From a virus, in the IMG/VR virus record IMGVR_UViG_3300033182_000922, positions 1 through 64,000 of that record: DNA of 64,000 bases, one strand, 5' to 3'. Positions within the stretch are counted from its first letter, which is position 1. Each line of letters begins with the position of its first letter. Below are positions 23,854 through 32,162 of the stretch, one piece after another. The notes beneath the pieces were generated by a model. It saw nothing but the letters and a program-made list of their open reading frames with translations. It made no database searches and had not been told where the DNA came from. The position numbers were made by a program, and so were the translations under genes.

Positions 23854-24860
23854 AAAAGAACGCAGTAGCTATCGGGGTATCAAGCCTCGAGTTTATGAAC
23901 ATTCTTTTAACCTATTATCCTAAAGGAATTAAGGAAACCTTTGACTTTTACCTTTTTATTGATGATACTAAGGTAACATCAGATCAAGTAAATGAGGTTA
24001 TAGGTAAACATGATATACCTTCATTTAAATCTGCTAAGCATATTATCATTAGAGATTTATATGATTACTACGCAGAAAAACATGAGTATGAAGGTAAGGC
24101 TAAAGAATTCTTATACAATCACGGATGCTTATTTAAGGTTCTTATGCCAATGTATCTTAAAGAAAAATTTAATGTCAACCGGACTTATGTTTCTGATGAT
24201 GATGTTTTTATCTTTAATGATCTAAGCTATATGTTTACTAAATATAAGGAATTTGGTTATAAGAAAGAAAACCTATTTAACCTTAGAAATAAAGATAAGT
24301 ATGAAGTCTTAGGTGCATTTAATGAAATCTTTGAAGTTGATTTTACCTTAGAACAAATGAATGCATTATCTATTAATGCAGGTAATATCATTTATGGAGA
24401 TGATCCTAAAATGGAGTATTACTTCAAGAGGTATATGAATCACCCAATGGTTCATCACTTATTCTTTGACTTTGAAGGGTACACCAGTTGGACGGTTGAA
24501 CAGAGATTCCATCATTGGAACTTTCATAGGCTAATGGCTGAAGGTAGAACCGTTGATATATTAGGTCCTAAAGATTTAAGACTAATGCAAAATGTAAATA
24601 AGAAAGCTTTGGCAAATAATGAACAACCTCTCTATTTAAGACAAGTTACACCTTCTCTTATGCATTATGCTATAGGTGTTAAGAAGCCAATTTTCTTAAG
24701 GCAGTTTTTAAGAGGGATTGAATGGAAGTTTGGTTTTGAATATCAACCTCAATATGAGCTAAAGGATATCTTATATGATGAAACTTGGCAACCCCCTGCA
24801 TTCAAACAAGTTCAAGCAGAAATGAAAGGCGCAAAAAGTAAAGTAACCTCTCTGTTCTAA
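23850..24860 (+). CDS. GT-A (family 8-like) glycosyltransferase with clamp-binding-like C-terminus
   Basis: 336 residues. TYVSDDDVFIFNDLSYM (~residues 113-129) supplies a DxD metal/nucleotide-sugar motif and SINAGNIIYG (~172-181) the downstream GT8-like element. The last residues, KVTSLF, match the last four (TSLF) of the DNA polymerase C-terminal half at 25678 and resemble the SLF clamp-binding tail of T4 gp43. The gene lies between the C5-methyltransferase-like gene (4-base overlap) and the clamp gene. A clamp-tethered DNA glycosyltransferase is therefore possible; T4 alpha-glucosyltransferase is reported to contact gp45. A role in surface glycans is the simpler alternative. Confidence 0.65.
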   Translation: MKKNAVAIGVSSLEFMNILLTYYPKGIKETFDFYLFIDDTKVTSDQVNEVIGKHDIPSFKSAKHIIIRDLYDYYAEKHEYEGKAKEFLYNHGCLFKVLMPMYLKEKFNVNRTYVSDDDVFIFNDLSYMFTKYKEFGYKKENLFNLRNKDKYEVLGAFNEIFEVDFTLEQMNALSINAGNIIYGDDPKMEYYFKRYMNHPMVHHLFFDFEGYTSWTVEQRFHHWNFHRLMAEGRTVDILGPKDLRLMQNVNKKALANNEQPLYLRQVTPSLMHYAIGVKKPIFLRQFLRGIEWKFGFEYQPQYELKDILYDETWQPPAFKQVQAEMKGAKSKVTSLF

Positions 24861-24885
24861 CTTAAACTAAGTAATCATTAATCAA

Positions 24886-24893
24886 TATAAAAA
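24886..24893 (+). promoter_or_regulatory. Class B A/T box before clamp gene
   Basis: TATAAAAA in AATATAAAAATAAAC, 17 bases before the clamp ATG. Confidence 0.4.
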
Positions 24894-24910
24894 TAAACAA
24901 ATTCAAAACA

Positions 24911-25660
24911 ATGGAAGCAACAATTGAAAAAATCGATGGATACGAATTAAGTTCGTTCGTCAAAAAACTTCTTCCTATTGACAAATTCATCTTTATGAAA
25001 ATTGGTCAAGAAGGAACTGTCTCGTCTGTGTATTTTCCAGAGAGGGATGCGGTTAAGTTGGTAAACACTCCAACTAAAGATATCTTTGAAACTGATATCA
25101 CACAACCAGTTAAGGTAAGCTTTTACAATGGTACTAAAGTGATTGATGCATTGTCCCATTTTAATGGTGATGTAAAAGGTCGTATTAAGTATTCAGAATA
25201 TGATGGCGAACTTATGGCAAGTGATTTTATTTTAGAGAATGAAGATCTACAAATTAATCTTGCATGTAGTGATCCTTCGCTATCTTTCATGGAGATGAGT
25301 AAAGAAGAAACAGATCGTGCGTTTGGAACAGATTCTAAAATGTTCGAATTTGATCTTTTAACTACCCACGTTGATCGCATGAAGTCTCTCTTTAACTTAG
25401 ATAAAGACGAGGATATCTTTACTATCTACACTAGTGATAAAGGTATTGGAATCAAAGGAAGTTCATATGACGCTACGCTCTGCCACACATATGATTCAAA
25501 TGTTGATACAGGTGCAAGGGTGGTTATTTATAAAAAGTATCTTAATCTTTTAGATAAGGAAAACTATAAAGTTGTGGTTTGTGAAAATAAAGTAGTATTC
25601 CGCTCTCTTGATACTAACACCCATTTAACCGTCGCAGTTGCAATTACTGACGAGGATTAA
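24911..25660 (+). CDS. DNA polymerase sliding clamp, gp45-like
   Basis: 249 residues, close to T4 gp45 (228). Assigned on overall pattern: N-terminal helix (YELSSFVKKLLPIDKFIFMKI), alternating beta/short-helix repeats, and an acidic N-terminal half (FETDITQPVKVSFYNGTKVIDALSHF); and on context, immediately upstream of the polymerase C-terminal half. gp45 trimers encircle DNA, raise polymerase processivity and in T4 activate late transcription through gp55. Loader genes are at 46949 and probably 49365. Confidence 0.85.
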   Translation: MEATIEKIDGYELSSFVKKLLPIDKFIFMKIGQEGTVSSVYFPERDAVKLVNTPTKDIFETDITQPVKVSFYNGTKVIDALSHFNGDVKGRIKYSEYDGELMASDFILENEDLQINLACSDPSLSFMEMSKEETDRAFGTDSKMFEFDLLTTHVDRMKSLFNLDKDEDIFTIYTSDKGIGIKGSSYDATLCHTYDSNVDTGARVVIYKKYLNLLDKENYKVVVCENKVVFRSLDTNTHLTVAVAITDED

Positions 25661-25677
25661 TCACCTAATCAATAAGA

Positions 25678-26793
25678 ATGACAGAGGAACTTAAAAAGAC
25701 TAAAGAAGAAGCGAGTAAGTATTACAACTATGAACAGGCCGTTAAGCTTATGCTTAACTCTATCTACGGTGCATTTGGTAATCCTTACTTCTACTTCTTT
25801 AATGTTGATATTGCTGAAACTATTACTCTACAAGGTAAGGATGCAATTCTTTATACTGAAAAGCTAATCAATAAGTATTTTAAGGAATTCTGGCATAAAG
25901 ATATAGATGCCCACAATCAATTAGGTATTAAAGTTACCGGTAAAATTGAAAAACCCGTGGGCATCTATATTGATACAGATTCAATATATGTTAAGTTTGA
26001 TGAGATCATTAAAAAGTCTGATTGGGAAGGCTCGGAAAAGGATTTTATACTTAAGATATATAAAGTAAGATTAGCAGATTATATTGAAAAAATCTTACAA
26101 AAATATGCAGATGATAATAATGCAGAAAACTTTTTAAGCTTTGAATTGGAGAGCATCGCAAAGAATGCGATATGGCTTGCAAAGAAAAAGTATATGCAGA
26201 ATATTGTTTGGAAGGATCCTGATATCCACTATGATGAATTAACTAAAATTAGTGCCAAAGGATTTGAAATTATTCAATCATCAACGCCTGTTTTTGCTAG
26301 GGAAAAACTAAAAGACCTATTGACATATATCTTTTCTGTTGATCAATTGGATATGAAAGAATTTGCAAATTTACTTAAGGATGTAAAACGACAATTTAGA
26401 TTGGCTAACACTGATCAAATTAGTTTTTCAAAGAAAGTTAATAATTACCAAAAGTATATTGTTAATGATTATGATTCATTTGAAATTGCATCTAAATGCC
26501 CAATCGGTGTAAGGTCGGCCGGGTATCATAACTATCTTTTAAATAACTCAGGTCTTAAAGGAAAATATCAACCATTAGGAAATGGAGAAAAACTAAAAAT
26601 GTATTTTTCTGTTGATAAATCATGTGATGTATTTGCATATGCCCCTGGTGACTATCCTTATGAATTTGCACCAGAAGTAGATTATGATCGTCAATTTGAA
26701 AAAACAATATTGGATCCTATCAACAGGGTTGTAACTGCAATGGGATTTAAGGCATTTAATCGTAACCTTATTTATACTACGAGCCTATTCTAA
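25678..26793 (+). CDS. DNA polymerase B, C-terminal half (gp43B-like: fingers, palm, thumb)
   Basis: 371 residues. A short charged helix (MTEELKKTKEEASKYYNYEQ) leads into motif B KLMLNSIYGAFGN (~23-35); motif C is IYIDTDSIYVKF (Asp99, Asp101). KKKYMQNIVW and the C-terminal thumb follow. It completes the exonuclease/motif A half at 7581-8990, 16.7 kb upstream. The final residues TTSLF fit the clamp-binding tail of T4-type gp43. The helical ends at the break in both proteins may pair when the halves assemble. The gene begins 17 bases after the clamp stop. Confidence 0.93.
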   Translation: MTEELKKTKEEASKYYNYEQAVKLMLNSIYGAFGNPYFYFFNVDIAETITLQGKDAILYTEKLINKYFKEFWHKDIDAHNQLGIKVTGKIEKPVGIYIDTDSIYVKFDEIIKKSDWEGSEKDFILKIYKVRLADYIEKILQKYADDNNAENFLSFELESIAKNAIWLAKKKYMQNIVWKDPDIHYDELTKISAKGFEIIQSSTPVFAREKLKDLLTYIFSVDQLDMKEFANLLKDVKRQFRLANTDQISFSKKVNNYQKYIVNDYDSFEIASKCPIGVRSAGYHNYLLNNSGLKGKYQPLGNGEKLKMYFSVDKSCDVFAYAPGDYPYEFAPEVDYDRQFEKTILDPINRVVTAMGFKAFNRNLIYTTSLF

Positions 26794-26806
26794 AAATAAA
26801 ATTATT

Positions 26807-27994
26807 ATGACTAGTAAAAGAACATTCAGAATTCATGTATTAGGGCTACCTCATACAAAAACCACTAAAGATTTTACCGCTTGTGCATATACACAAAAGG
26901 TTTGGAAGTTTTGTAAAATGATGAAAGGGCGTGGGCATTACATTATGCACTATGGGCATGAAGATTCAAATCCTGCCGCGGATGAAAATATCACTGTAAT
27001 TACTAATGATGTTTGGAATAAGGTATATGGTTCTCATGATTACAAAAAGAAACTTTTTAAATACAATACGAGTGACGAAGCCTATCAAACGTTTTATCGT
27101 AATGCAATTAGAGAAATAGGTAAAAGAAAACAACCGGGTGATATCATACTTCCATTCTGGGGATCCGGCGTAAGACCTATCTGTGATGCTCATAATGATT
27201 TATGTATTATTGAACCAGGAATCGGTTACGCCGGTGGTATGTGGTCGGTATTTAAAATATTTGAATCTTATGCAATATATCATGCATACTGTAGTTTGGA
27301 AAACGTTAGTACATGTAAACAAAGTTGGTATGATCAAGTAATTCCTAACTATTTTGATCTTGATGAATTTGAATACAGCCACGAAAAGGAAGACTATTTT
27401 CTTTATGTAGGAAGAGTTTACGATGGTAAAGGTGTTAACATTGCCTTACAGACAACGCAGGCTATTGGGGCTAAATTAAAAATTGCAGGACAAATTGGCC
27501 AAGAGTTTTATGAAAAAATGGATAAAAATAATTCTTGGCCTGATCATGTTGAATTTGTAGGTTATGTTAACGCTGAAGAGAGAAAGAATCTGATGAAAGG
27601 TGCTATCGCATCCTTCTTACCTTCAATGTACGTAGAACCTTTCGGTGGGGTACAGATTGAAAATCTTTTATGTGGTACTCCAACAATTACAACTGATTGG
27701 GGTGCATTTGCAGAAAATAATATTCATGGTCTTACTGGGTACAGATGTAGAAGTTTTGAAGAGTTTGTTAAAGCCGCCAAGAATTGCCAAGAAGGAAAGA
27801 TTAGGCCTATTGATTGTAGAAATCATGGAGAAAACTTTTCACTTGAAGCCACTGCACCTAAATATGAAAAATACTTTTCACAGGCATTAAATGTTACTCA
27901 AGCAAAGGGTTGGTATACTATTGAAGATCCTTCCTTATATACACAAGAATGGCTTGATGATCATAAGGATTTTGTTTTTGAAAAAAAAAGCTAG
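26807..27994 (+). CDS. GT-B glycosyltransferase (family 4-like)
   Basis: 395 residues. C-terminal donor domain is clear: DYFLYVGRVYDGKGVNIALQ (~198-217), then EPFGGVQIENLLCGTPTITTDWGAFAE (~280-306) with the E-x7-E type motif. N-terminal half includes an acceptor-side Rossmann fold. The gene ends in a run of nine A (27981-27989) just before its TAG; a -1 slip there would join it to the next gene. It lies between DNA polymerase and UvsX, so glycosylation linked to DNA is conceivable, but surface glycan synthesis is equally possible. Confidence 0.8.
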   Translation: MTSKRTFRIHVLGLPHTKTTKDFTACAYTQKVWKFCKMMKGRGHYIMHYGHEDSNPAADENITVITNDVWNKVYGSHDYKKKLFKYNTSDEAYQTFYRNAIREIGKRKQPGDIILPFWGSGVRPICDAHNDLCIIEPGIGYAGGMWSVFKIFESYAIYHAYCSLENVSTCKQSWYDQVIPNYFDLDEFEYSHEKEDYFLYVGRVYDGKGVNIALQTTQAIGAKLKIAGQIGQEFYEKMDKNNSWPDHVEFVGYVNAEERKNLMKGAIASFLPSMYVEPFGGVQIENLLCGTPTITTDWGAFAENNIHGLTGYRCRSFEEFVKAAKNCQEGKIRPIDCRNHGENFSLEATAPKYEKYFSQALNVTQAKGWYTIEDPSLYTQEWLDDHKDFVFEKKS

Positions 27995-28011
27995 AGATTA
28001 AAAAACCTAAA

Positions 28012-28893
28012 GTGGCAACCTTTAATGAAAAAGGTTGGGCTATAGGTAGAATCCATACCGGGTTAGGTCAATCATTATCTGATGAATATGAGTTTGTTCA
28101 TTATGATTGGTCTAACCCAGATCATGTAAAAGAACTATGGGCAGATGGTGGCTGGAAAGAATATGATATCATATTAGGAAACGGTACATTGTCAGATATT
28201 CCAAACCTACCAAGAGAAGCATACGCAAAAATGATATGTGGAATATGGTCTATACCAAACCTCAGTTCTCATTTTAGAGAAATCATTATTCCTAGAAAGG
28301 AAATACTCTGGGGGTCTGTTGGTGATGATCTTAGCAAATATTTAAAGGAAACTTATAACATAGAATCTCACCCAATCATCGCGGGCGTAGATGAACATTT
28401 ATTTCATCCTTACAGAAAAATTACAAAGATTAGAAATTTAGGAATGAACGGTAAGCCTTTTGCGAATGATGGTTGGGATAAAGTAAAAAGACCACAGATG
28501 ATGGTTGATATTGCCGATGAAATTGATGGAAAGGCAATCTTTATACATGATAAAGAATTATCAGAAGGTCATTTAATGTATAAAGATATTGATATGTATG
28601 TTTGTGCTAGTACAAATGATAGAGGGCCTTATGGGATAGCTGAAGCAGCATTTTCAAAAATACCTGTCATATCTACACCAGTAGGATTTGCAAAAACATT
28701 TAAAAGTATTAAAACATTTACCAGCGTTGAAGAAGCGGTTAAAATTATACATGAACTTAATTCCTCAGAAGAATTATTAAATGATTATGTTAATAAAGTT
28801 TATGAGGAATTTACACAAAAACTCAGTTGGCAATACGTTTCCCAAAGGTACTGGAAACCATTATTTGAAAAACGGTTATCATTAAACAAATAG
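28012..28893 (+). CDS. GT-B-like glycosyltransferase, start uncertain
   Basis: 293 residues if the GTG at 28012 is used; no ATG is available upstream. The frame is open back to 27982, and the sequence before the GTG (KKLEIKKPK) would complete the first beta strand, so expression by -1 frameshift from the previous gene at A-A-A-A-A-A-A-A-A is possible. The C-terminal part (DMYVCASTNDRGPYGIAEAAFSKIPVISTPVGFAKTF) is a GT-B donor site with the Glu of GIAEA. Donor and acceptor unknown. Confidence 0.65.
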   Translation: MATFNEKGWAIGRIHTGLGQSLSDEYEFVHYDWSNPDHVKELWADGGWKEYDIILGNGTLSDIPNLPREAYAKMICGIWSIPNLSSHFREIIIPRKEILWGSVGDDLSKYLKETYNIESHPIIAGVDEHLFHPYRKITKIRNLGMNGKPFANDGWDKVKRPQMMVDIADEIDGKAIFIHDKELSEGHLMYKDIDMYVCASTNDRGPYGIAEAAFSKIPVISTPVGFAKTFKSIKTFTSVEEAVKIIHELNSSEELLNDYVNKVYEEFTQKLSWQYVSQRYWKPLFEKRLSLNK

Positions 28894-28905
28894 AGAAAAT
28901 TTCAA

Positions 28906-28913
28906 TATAAAAA
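28906..28913 (+). promoter_or_regulatory. Class B A/T box before uvsX
   Basis: TATAAAAA in AATATAAAAAATAAATC, 11 bases before the ATG; nearly identical to the box before dUTPase at 7044. Confidence 0.4.
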
Positions 28914-28924
28914 ATAAATCAAAT

Positions 28925-30124
28925 ATGGCAAAAGAGTTTTCATTCGCGGACTTAAACAAAGAAATGGCAAAACACTCTACTTACGGAGACACTTTGGATA
29001 AATCTACAGTTTCAGAAATTGATCATTTCATTCCAACCGGAAATTTTAATCTTAATGCATGTTTAACCGGTTCTTTTAGCGGAGGTTATCCTAATAACCG
29101 AGCAGTTGCATTAGCCGGGCCTTCAGGTACCGGTAAAACATTCCTCTTGTTAAATGCAATTAAACAGGCACAGGATATGGGATATAGTATTGTATTCTAT
29201 GATTCAGAAAATGCAGTAGACAAAGATTTGGTAGAAAAATTTGGAATTGATTCAACTAAGTTTCGTTATGAACCATGTAATACCGTACAAGAATTTAGAA
29301 GCTCTGTAACTGCATTAACTGATCTTCTTATTGAACAGAAAAAGAAAGGTGTAGAATTACCTAAGATTCTTATTGCATTGGATTCTGCAGGTAACCTTGC
29401 AACGCAAAAAGAAGTTGATGATGCCAAGAGCGGTTCAGATAAAGCGGATATGACTCGTGCAAAACTGCTTAAGTCTACGTTTCGTATTCTTATGACCAAG
29501 TTAGGTATTTGTAAAATCCCTTTCCTATTTACAAACCACACATACCAAACACAAGACCTTTTCTCTCGCCAAGTAGGTGGCGGTGGTACTGGTCCTGAGT
29601 ATGCTGCTTCTATTATTTTATTCTTAGGAAAGGCAAAACTTAAAGAAGGCACAGAACAGACAGGAATTATTGTAACTGCAAAGCCTAATAAAAACCGATT
29701 TGCTAAACCTCTACCGATTAAATTTCACATATCTTTTAACAAAGGTATGAATCCTTATATTGGATTAGAGGAATATATTAGCTGGGATAACTGTGGAATT
29801 GAAAGAGGGAGATTTATTAATCAGAACGCATATAATAAATTAACAGATGCAGGAAAGGCTGAATGTAGAGAACACATATATGAAAAGGATGGTAATGATA
29901 TTACAATTTATTTCCAATCTGCAGCAACTGCTAGGAAGATCTGTGTAGCCCATCTTAATGATACTGTTGAACTAAATGAACTCTTTACACCTAAAGTAAT
30001 TACACAAGAAGTTTTAGATAGATTAGAACCTATTGTAAATGAAAAATTCAAATACGGTACTGATGATTTGGATTTAGGTAATCTTTCTGAAATGCTTGAA
30101 GCTGATGTTACCGAAGACGCTTAA
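28925..30124 (+). CDS. uvsX: UvsX RecA-like recombinase
   Basis: 399 residues. Walker A GPSGTGKT (65-72), a RecA-type second strand YSIVFYDSENAVD (~residues 84-96), Walker B KILIALDSAGNL, and GGTGPEYAASIILFL typical of UvsX. It forms filaments on single-stranded DNA and drives strand exchange, recombination-dependent replication and repair. The C-terminus is acidic (LEADVTEDA). Placed at the head of the UvsX-helicase-gp47/46 recombination block as in T4-like genomes. Overlaps the next gene by 29 bases. Confidence 0.92.
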   Translation: MAKEFSFADLNKEMAKHSTYGDTLDKSTVSEIDHFIPTGNFNLNACLTGSFSGGYPNNRAVALAGPSGTGKTFLLLNAIKQAQDMGYSIVFYDSENAVDKDLVEKFGIDSTKFRYEPCNTVQEFRSSVTALTDLLIEQKKKGVELPKILIALDSAGNLATQKEVDDAKSGSDKADMTRAKLLKSTFRILMTKLGICKIPFLFTNHTYQTQDLFSRQVGGGGTGPEYAASIILFLGKAKLKEGTEQTGIIVTAKPNKNRFAKPLPIKFHISFNKGMNPYIGLEEYISWDNCGIERGRFINQNAYNKLTDAGKAECREHIYEKDGNDITIYFQSAATARKICVAHLNDTVELNELFTPKVITQEVLDRLEPIVNEKFKYGTDDLDLGNLSEMLEADVTEDA

Positions 30125-30404
30125 TACATCAAAGCTCAAGGTTAAATATGTATTAGGAAATCATTCATCAGTACCTGGTTATCCTGATGCAGAAGATATT
30201 ATCTTTGAACTTATCCGAGATTATTGCGGTAAAGTTGCCAAAGAAATTAAATTTACCAATGTTTCTTTACAAAAGAAATACAGCTTAACAGAGGAAAAGG
30301 CATCTTCCATTATAGAAAAATTAGTGGCAGATGGTATTTTAAAAGTATCACTTCAAAATTCTGCATATACAACATATGAAGTTATCCGTAATCCTTATGA
30401 ATAA
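30096..30404 (+). CDS. Small winged-helix-like protein
   Basis: 102 residues. After a basic lead (about 20 residues overlapping uvsX), residues ~55-95 read VSLQKKYSLTEEKASSIIEKLVADGILKV followed by a beta hairpin, which is the layout of a winged helix-turn-helix. It could bind DNA or act as a replication accessory factor; its position between UvsX and helicase suggests the latter. Not a recognised T4 gene. Confidence 0.5.
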   Translation: MKLMLPKTLNTSKLKVKYVLGNHSSVPGYPDAEDIIFELIRDYCGKVAKEIKFTNVSLQKKYSLTEEKASSIIEKLVADGILKVSLQNSAYTTYEVIRNPYE

Positions 30405-30438
30405 ACTAAGCATAGATTTATGCATAAAAAAATAAAAT

Positions 30439-31725
30439 ATGAACAGTAGCATAGATCACGAAAAAATATTCTTTAACTATTTCTTAAAGAAGCCAAGCTA
30501 TCTAAAGAGTGTTCGTCCTGGGTTTTTCTCAAACCGGGATTTAGATCAGGTTGCAAAACTAGCAAAGGATTTTTACATTAAGTTTGGAGAAAGCCCATCT
30601 AAAGAACAAATGAAGGCCTTGGTTAAAGATGATCCTAATGAAATTCCTTCTGATATTGTTACTGCTGTTTATGAAGTTAATATTGCGGAATATGATCAGG
30701 ATTGGTTAAAGAGAACCGGTGAAGCTTGGGTTAAATGGAAACATTTTGATAAGCAATTGGTTAAAACTATTGAGTTTGTAAAAACACAAGACGTATCACC
30801 AGAAAATGTTGAAGATGTAGTACAGAGAGCAATCGGTATGATCTCAACCGAAGGTTCACTTAACTTTGATACTGATGTAGGTTTGGACTTCTTTAACCCT
30901 GAAGACCACATACAGAGAAAAACTAAAAAGCTTGAAACAGGTTGGACTTTTATTGATAATGTATCAGGTGGTGGTTATGATCCTAAAGCCCTTGTGATTT
31001 ATGCAGGTGAACAGAATGTAGGTAAATCTATTTGGTTAGCAAATGATGCCGCTAATTTTGTTCGTATGGGTCATAATGTTGTATTCATCACAGCAGAGAT
31101 GTCTGCACGAAAGGTTCTTAAAAGAATAGGATCTAATGTATTAGATATCTCTATGATGGAATATGATGAAAAATCAGCCAATAGAGATTTTGTAAAAAGA
31201 AAATTGGAAAGAGTATCAAGAGGATTACTTCCACCAGGAAAACTATTCGTAAAAGAATTTCCAACATCCCAAGGTACTGTTCTTGATATTGAAGCTTACT
31301 TAAAAGATTTGGAAGAAAGCCAGGATCATAAAGTTAATGTACTCGTAGTTGATTACATTAATATTTTGGCTAACTATAGAAACCCAAATACTGAAAACAC
31401 ATACATGAAGATTAAGCAAATTGCAGAAGATCTTCGTGCACTCGCTGTTAAGAGGGATATGTTGGTAATATCCGCTACTCAGATTAACCGTGGTGCATGG
31501 GATTCAACTGAAATTAAAATGGAAAACATTGCTGAATCTGCCGGTCTTGCTCACACCGCCGATGTTATGTATGCAATTATCCAGGATGCTATGATGCATG
31601 CCAATCGTGAGTACTGGTTAAAAATACTAAAAATTAGAGACGGTCAAGGTAAAGGATCTAGGTGCAGATTTGAAATTGATTATGATCATATGAGAATTAC
31701 CGAAACCGACGACATTACACATTAA
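30439..31725 (+). CDS. Replicative DNA helicase, gp41/DnaB-like
   Basis: 428 residues. Walker A GEQNVGKS (190-197), Walker B VNVLVVDYINIL (~301-312), Gln of motif H3 in ISATQINRGAWDS, and Arg-rich C-terminus KILKIRDGQGKGSRCRFEIDYDHMRI. The N-terminal ~130 residues are the helical gp41/DnaB N-domain. It unwinds DNA ahead of the polymerase as a hexamer. A CATAAAAAAATAAA leader directly precedes the ATG. No primase (gp61) was seen in the window. Confidence 0.9.
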   Translation: MNSSIDHEKIFFNYFLKKPSYLKSVRPGFFSNRDLDQVAKLAKDFYIKFGESPSKEQMKALVKDDPNEIPSDIVTAVYEVNIAEYDQDWLKRTGEAWVKWKHFDKQLVKTIEFVKTQDVSPENVEDVVQRAIGMISTEGSLNFDTDVGLDFFNPEDHIQRKTKKLETGWTFIDNVSGGGYDPKALVIYAGEQNVGKSIWLANDAANFVRMGHNVVFITAEMSARKVLKRIGSNVLDISMMEYDEKSANRDFVKRKLERVSRGLLPPGKLFVKEFPTSQGTVLDIEAYLKDLEESQDHKVNVLVVDYINILANYRNPNTENTYMKIKQIAEDLRALAVKRDMLVISATQINRGAWDSTEIKMENIAESAGLAHTADVMYAIIQDAMMHANREYWLKILKIRDGQGKGSRCRFEIDYDHMRITETDDITH

Positions 31726-31726
31726 T

Positions 31727-32161
31727 ATGCAAGACGATAAAATATTCAATAATTCGTATGGTGATTATGATCCATCCGAAAGTAAAATATCATTTAACGT
31801 ATCTCCAACATACGGTGATGATATGGATCCAGATGATAAGATGCACTATGAATTACTATTTAAGAAAATTGATAACTTAATTAAAGGGAGTGAATTTGAA
31901 CATTTAAATGAAGTAACAACAGATGGTGTTATTAAGAAACTAAATAAAGTACAAATCAATAAGGTTTATTTTTACATTATTGAAAACTTAGGAACTTCTT
32001 ATACTAGGATTGATTTATTTGCTGTAATTTCAGATTACTTTGATGTATTTCCTAACAAGTTTTACAATTCGTTATCAAATAAATTTAAGGATGAACTTAT
32101 CAAAGAATTGGATGATAAGTACAACATCTTAGAAAAGAGAAAAATCCGCAAACTTTTTTAA
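31727..32161 (+). CDS. Hypothetical protein between helicase and gp47
   Basis: 144 residues. The first ~50 are acidic and probably disordered; the rest is helical (LLFKKIDNLIKGSEF ... VYFYIIENLGTSYTRIDLFAVISDYFD) with a basic C-terminus (EKRKIRKLF). Starts one base after the helicase stop and ends one base before gp47, so it is in the recombination operon. A helicase or recombination accessory role is suggested by position only. Confidence 0.55.
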   Translation: MQDDKIFNNSYGDYDPSESKISFNVSPTYGDDMDPDDKMHYELLFKKIDNLIKGSEFEHLNEVTTDGVIKKLNKVQINKVYFYIIENLGTSYTRIDLFAVISDYFDVFPNKFYNSLSNKFKDELIKELDDKYNILEKRKIRKLF

Positions 32162-32162
32162 T

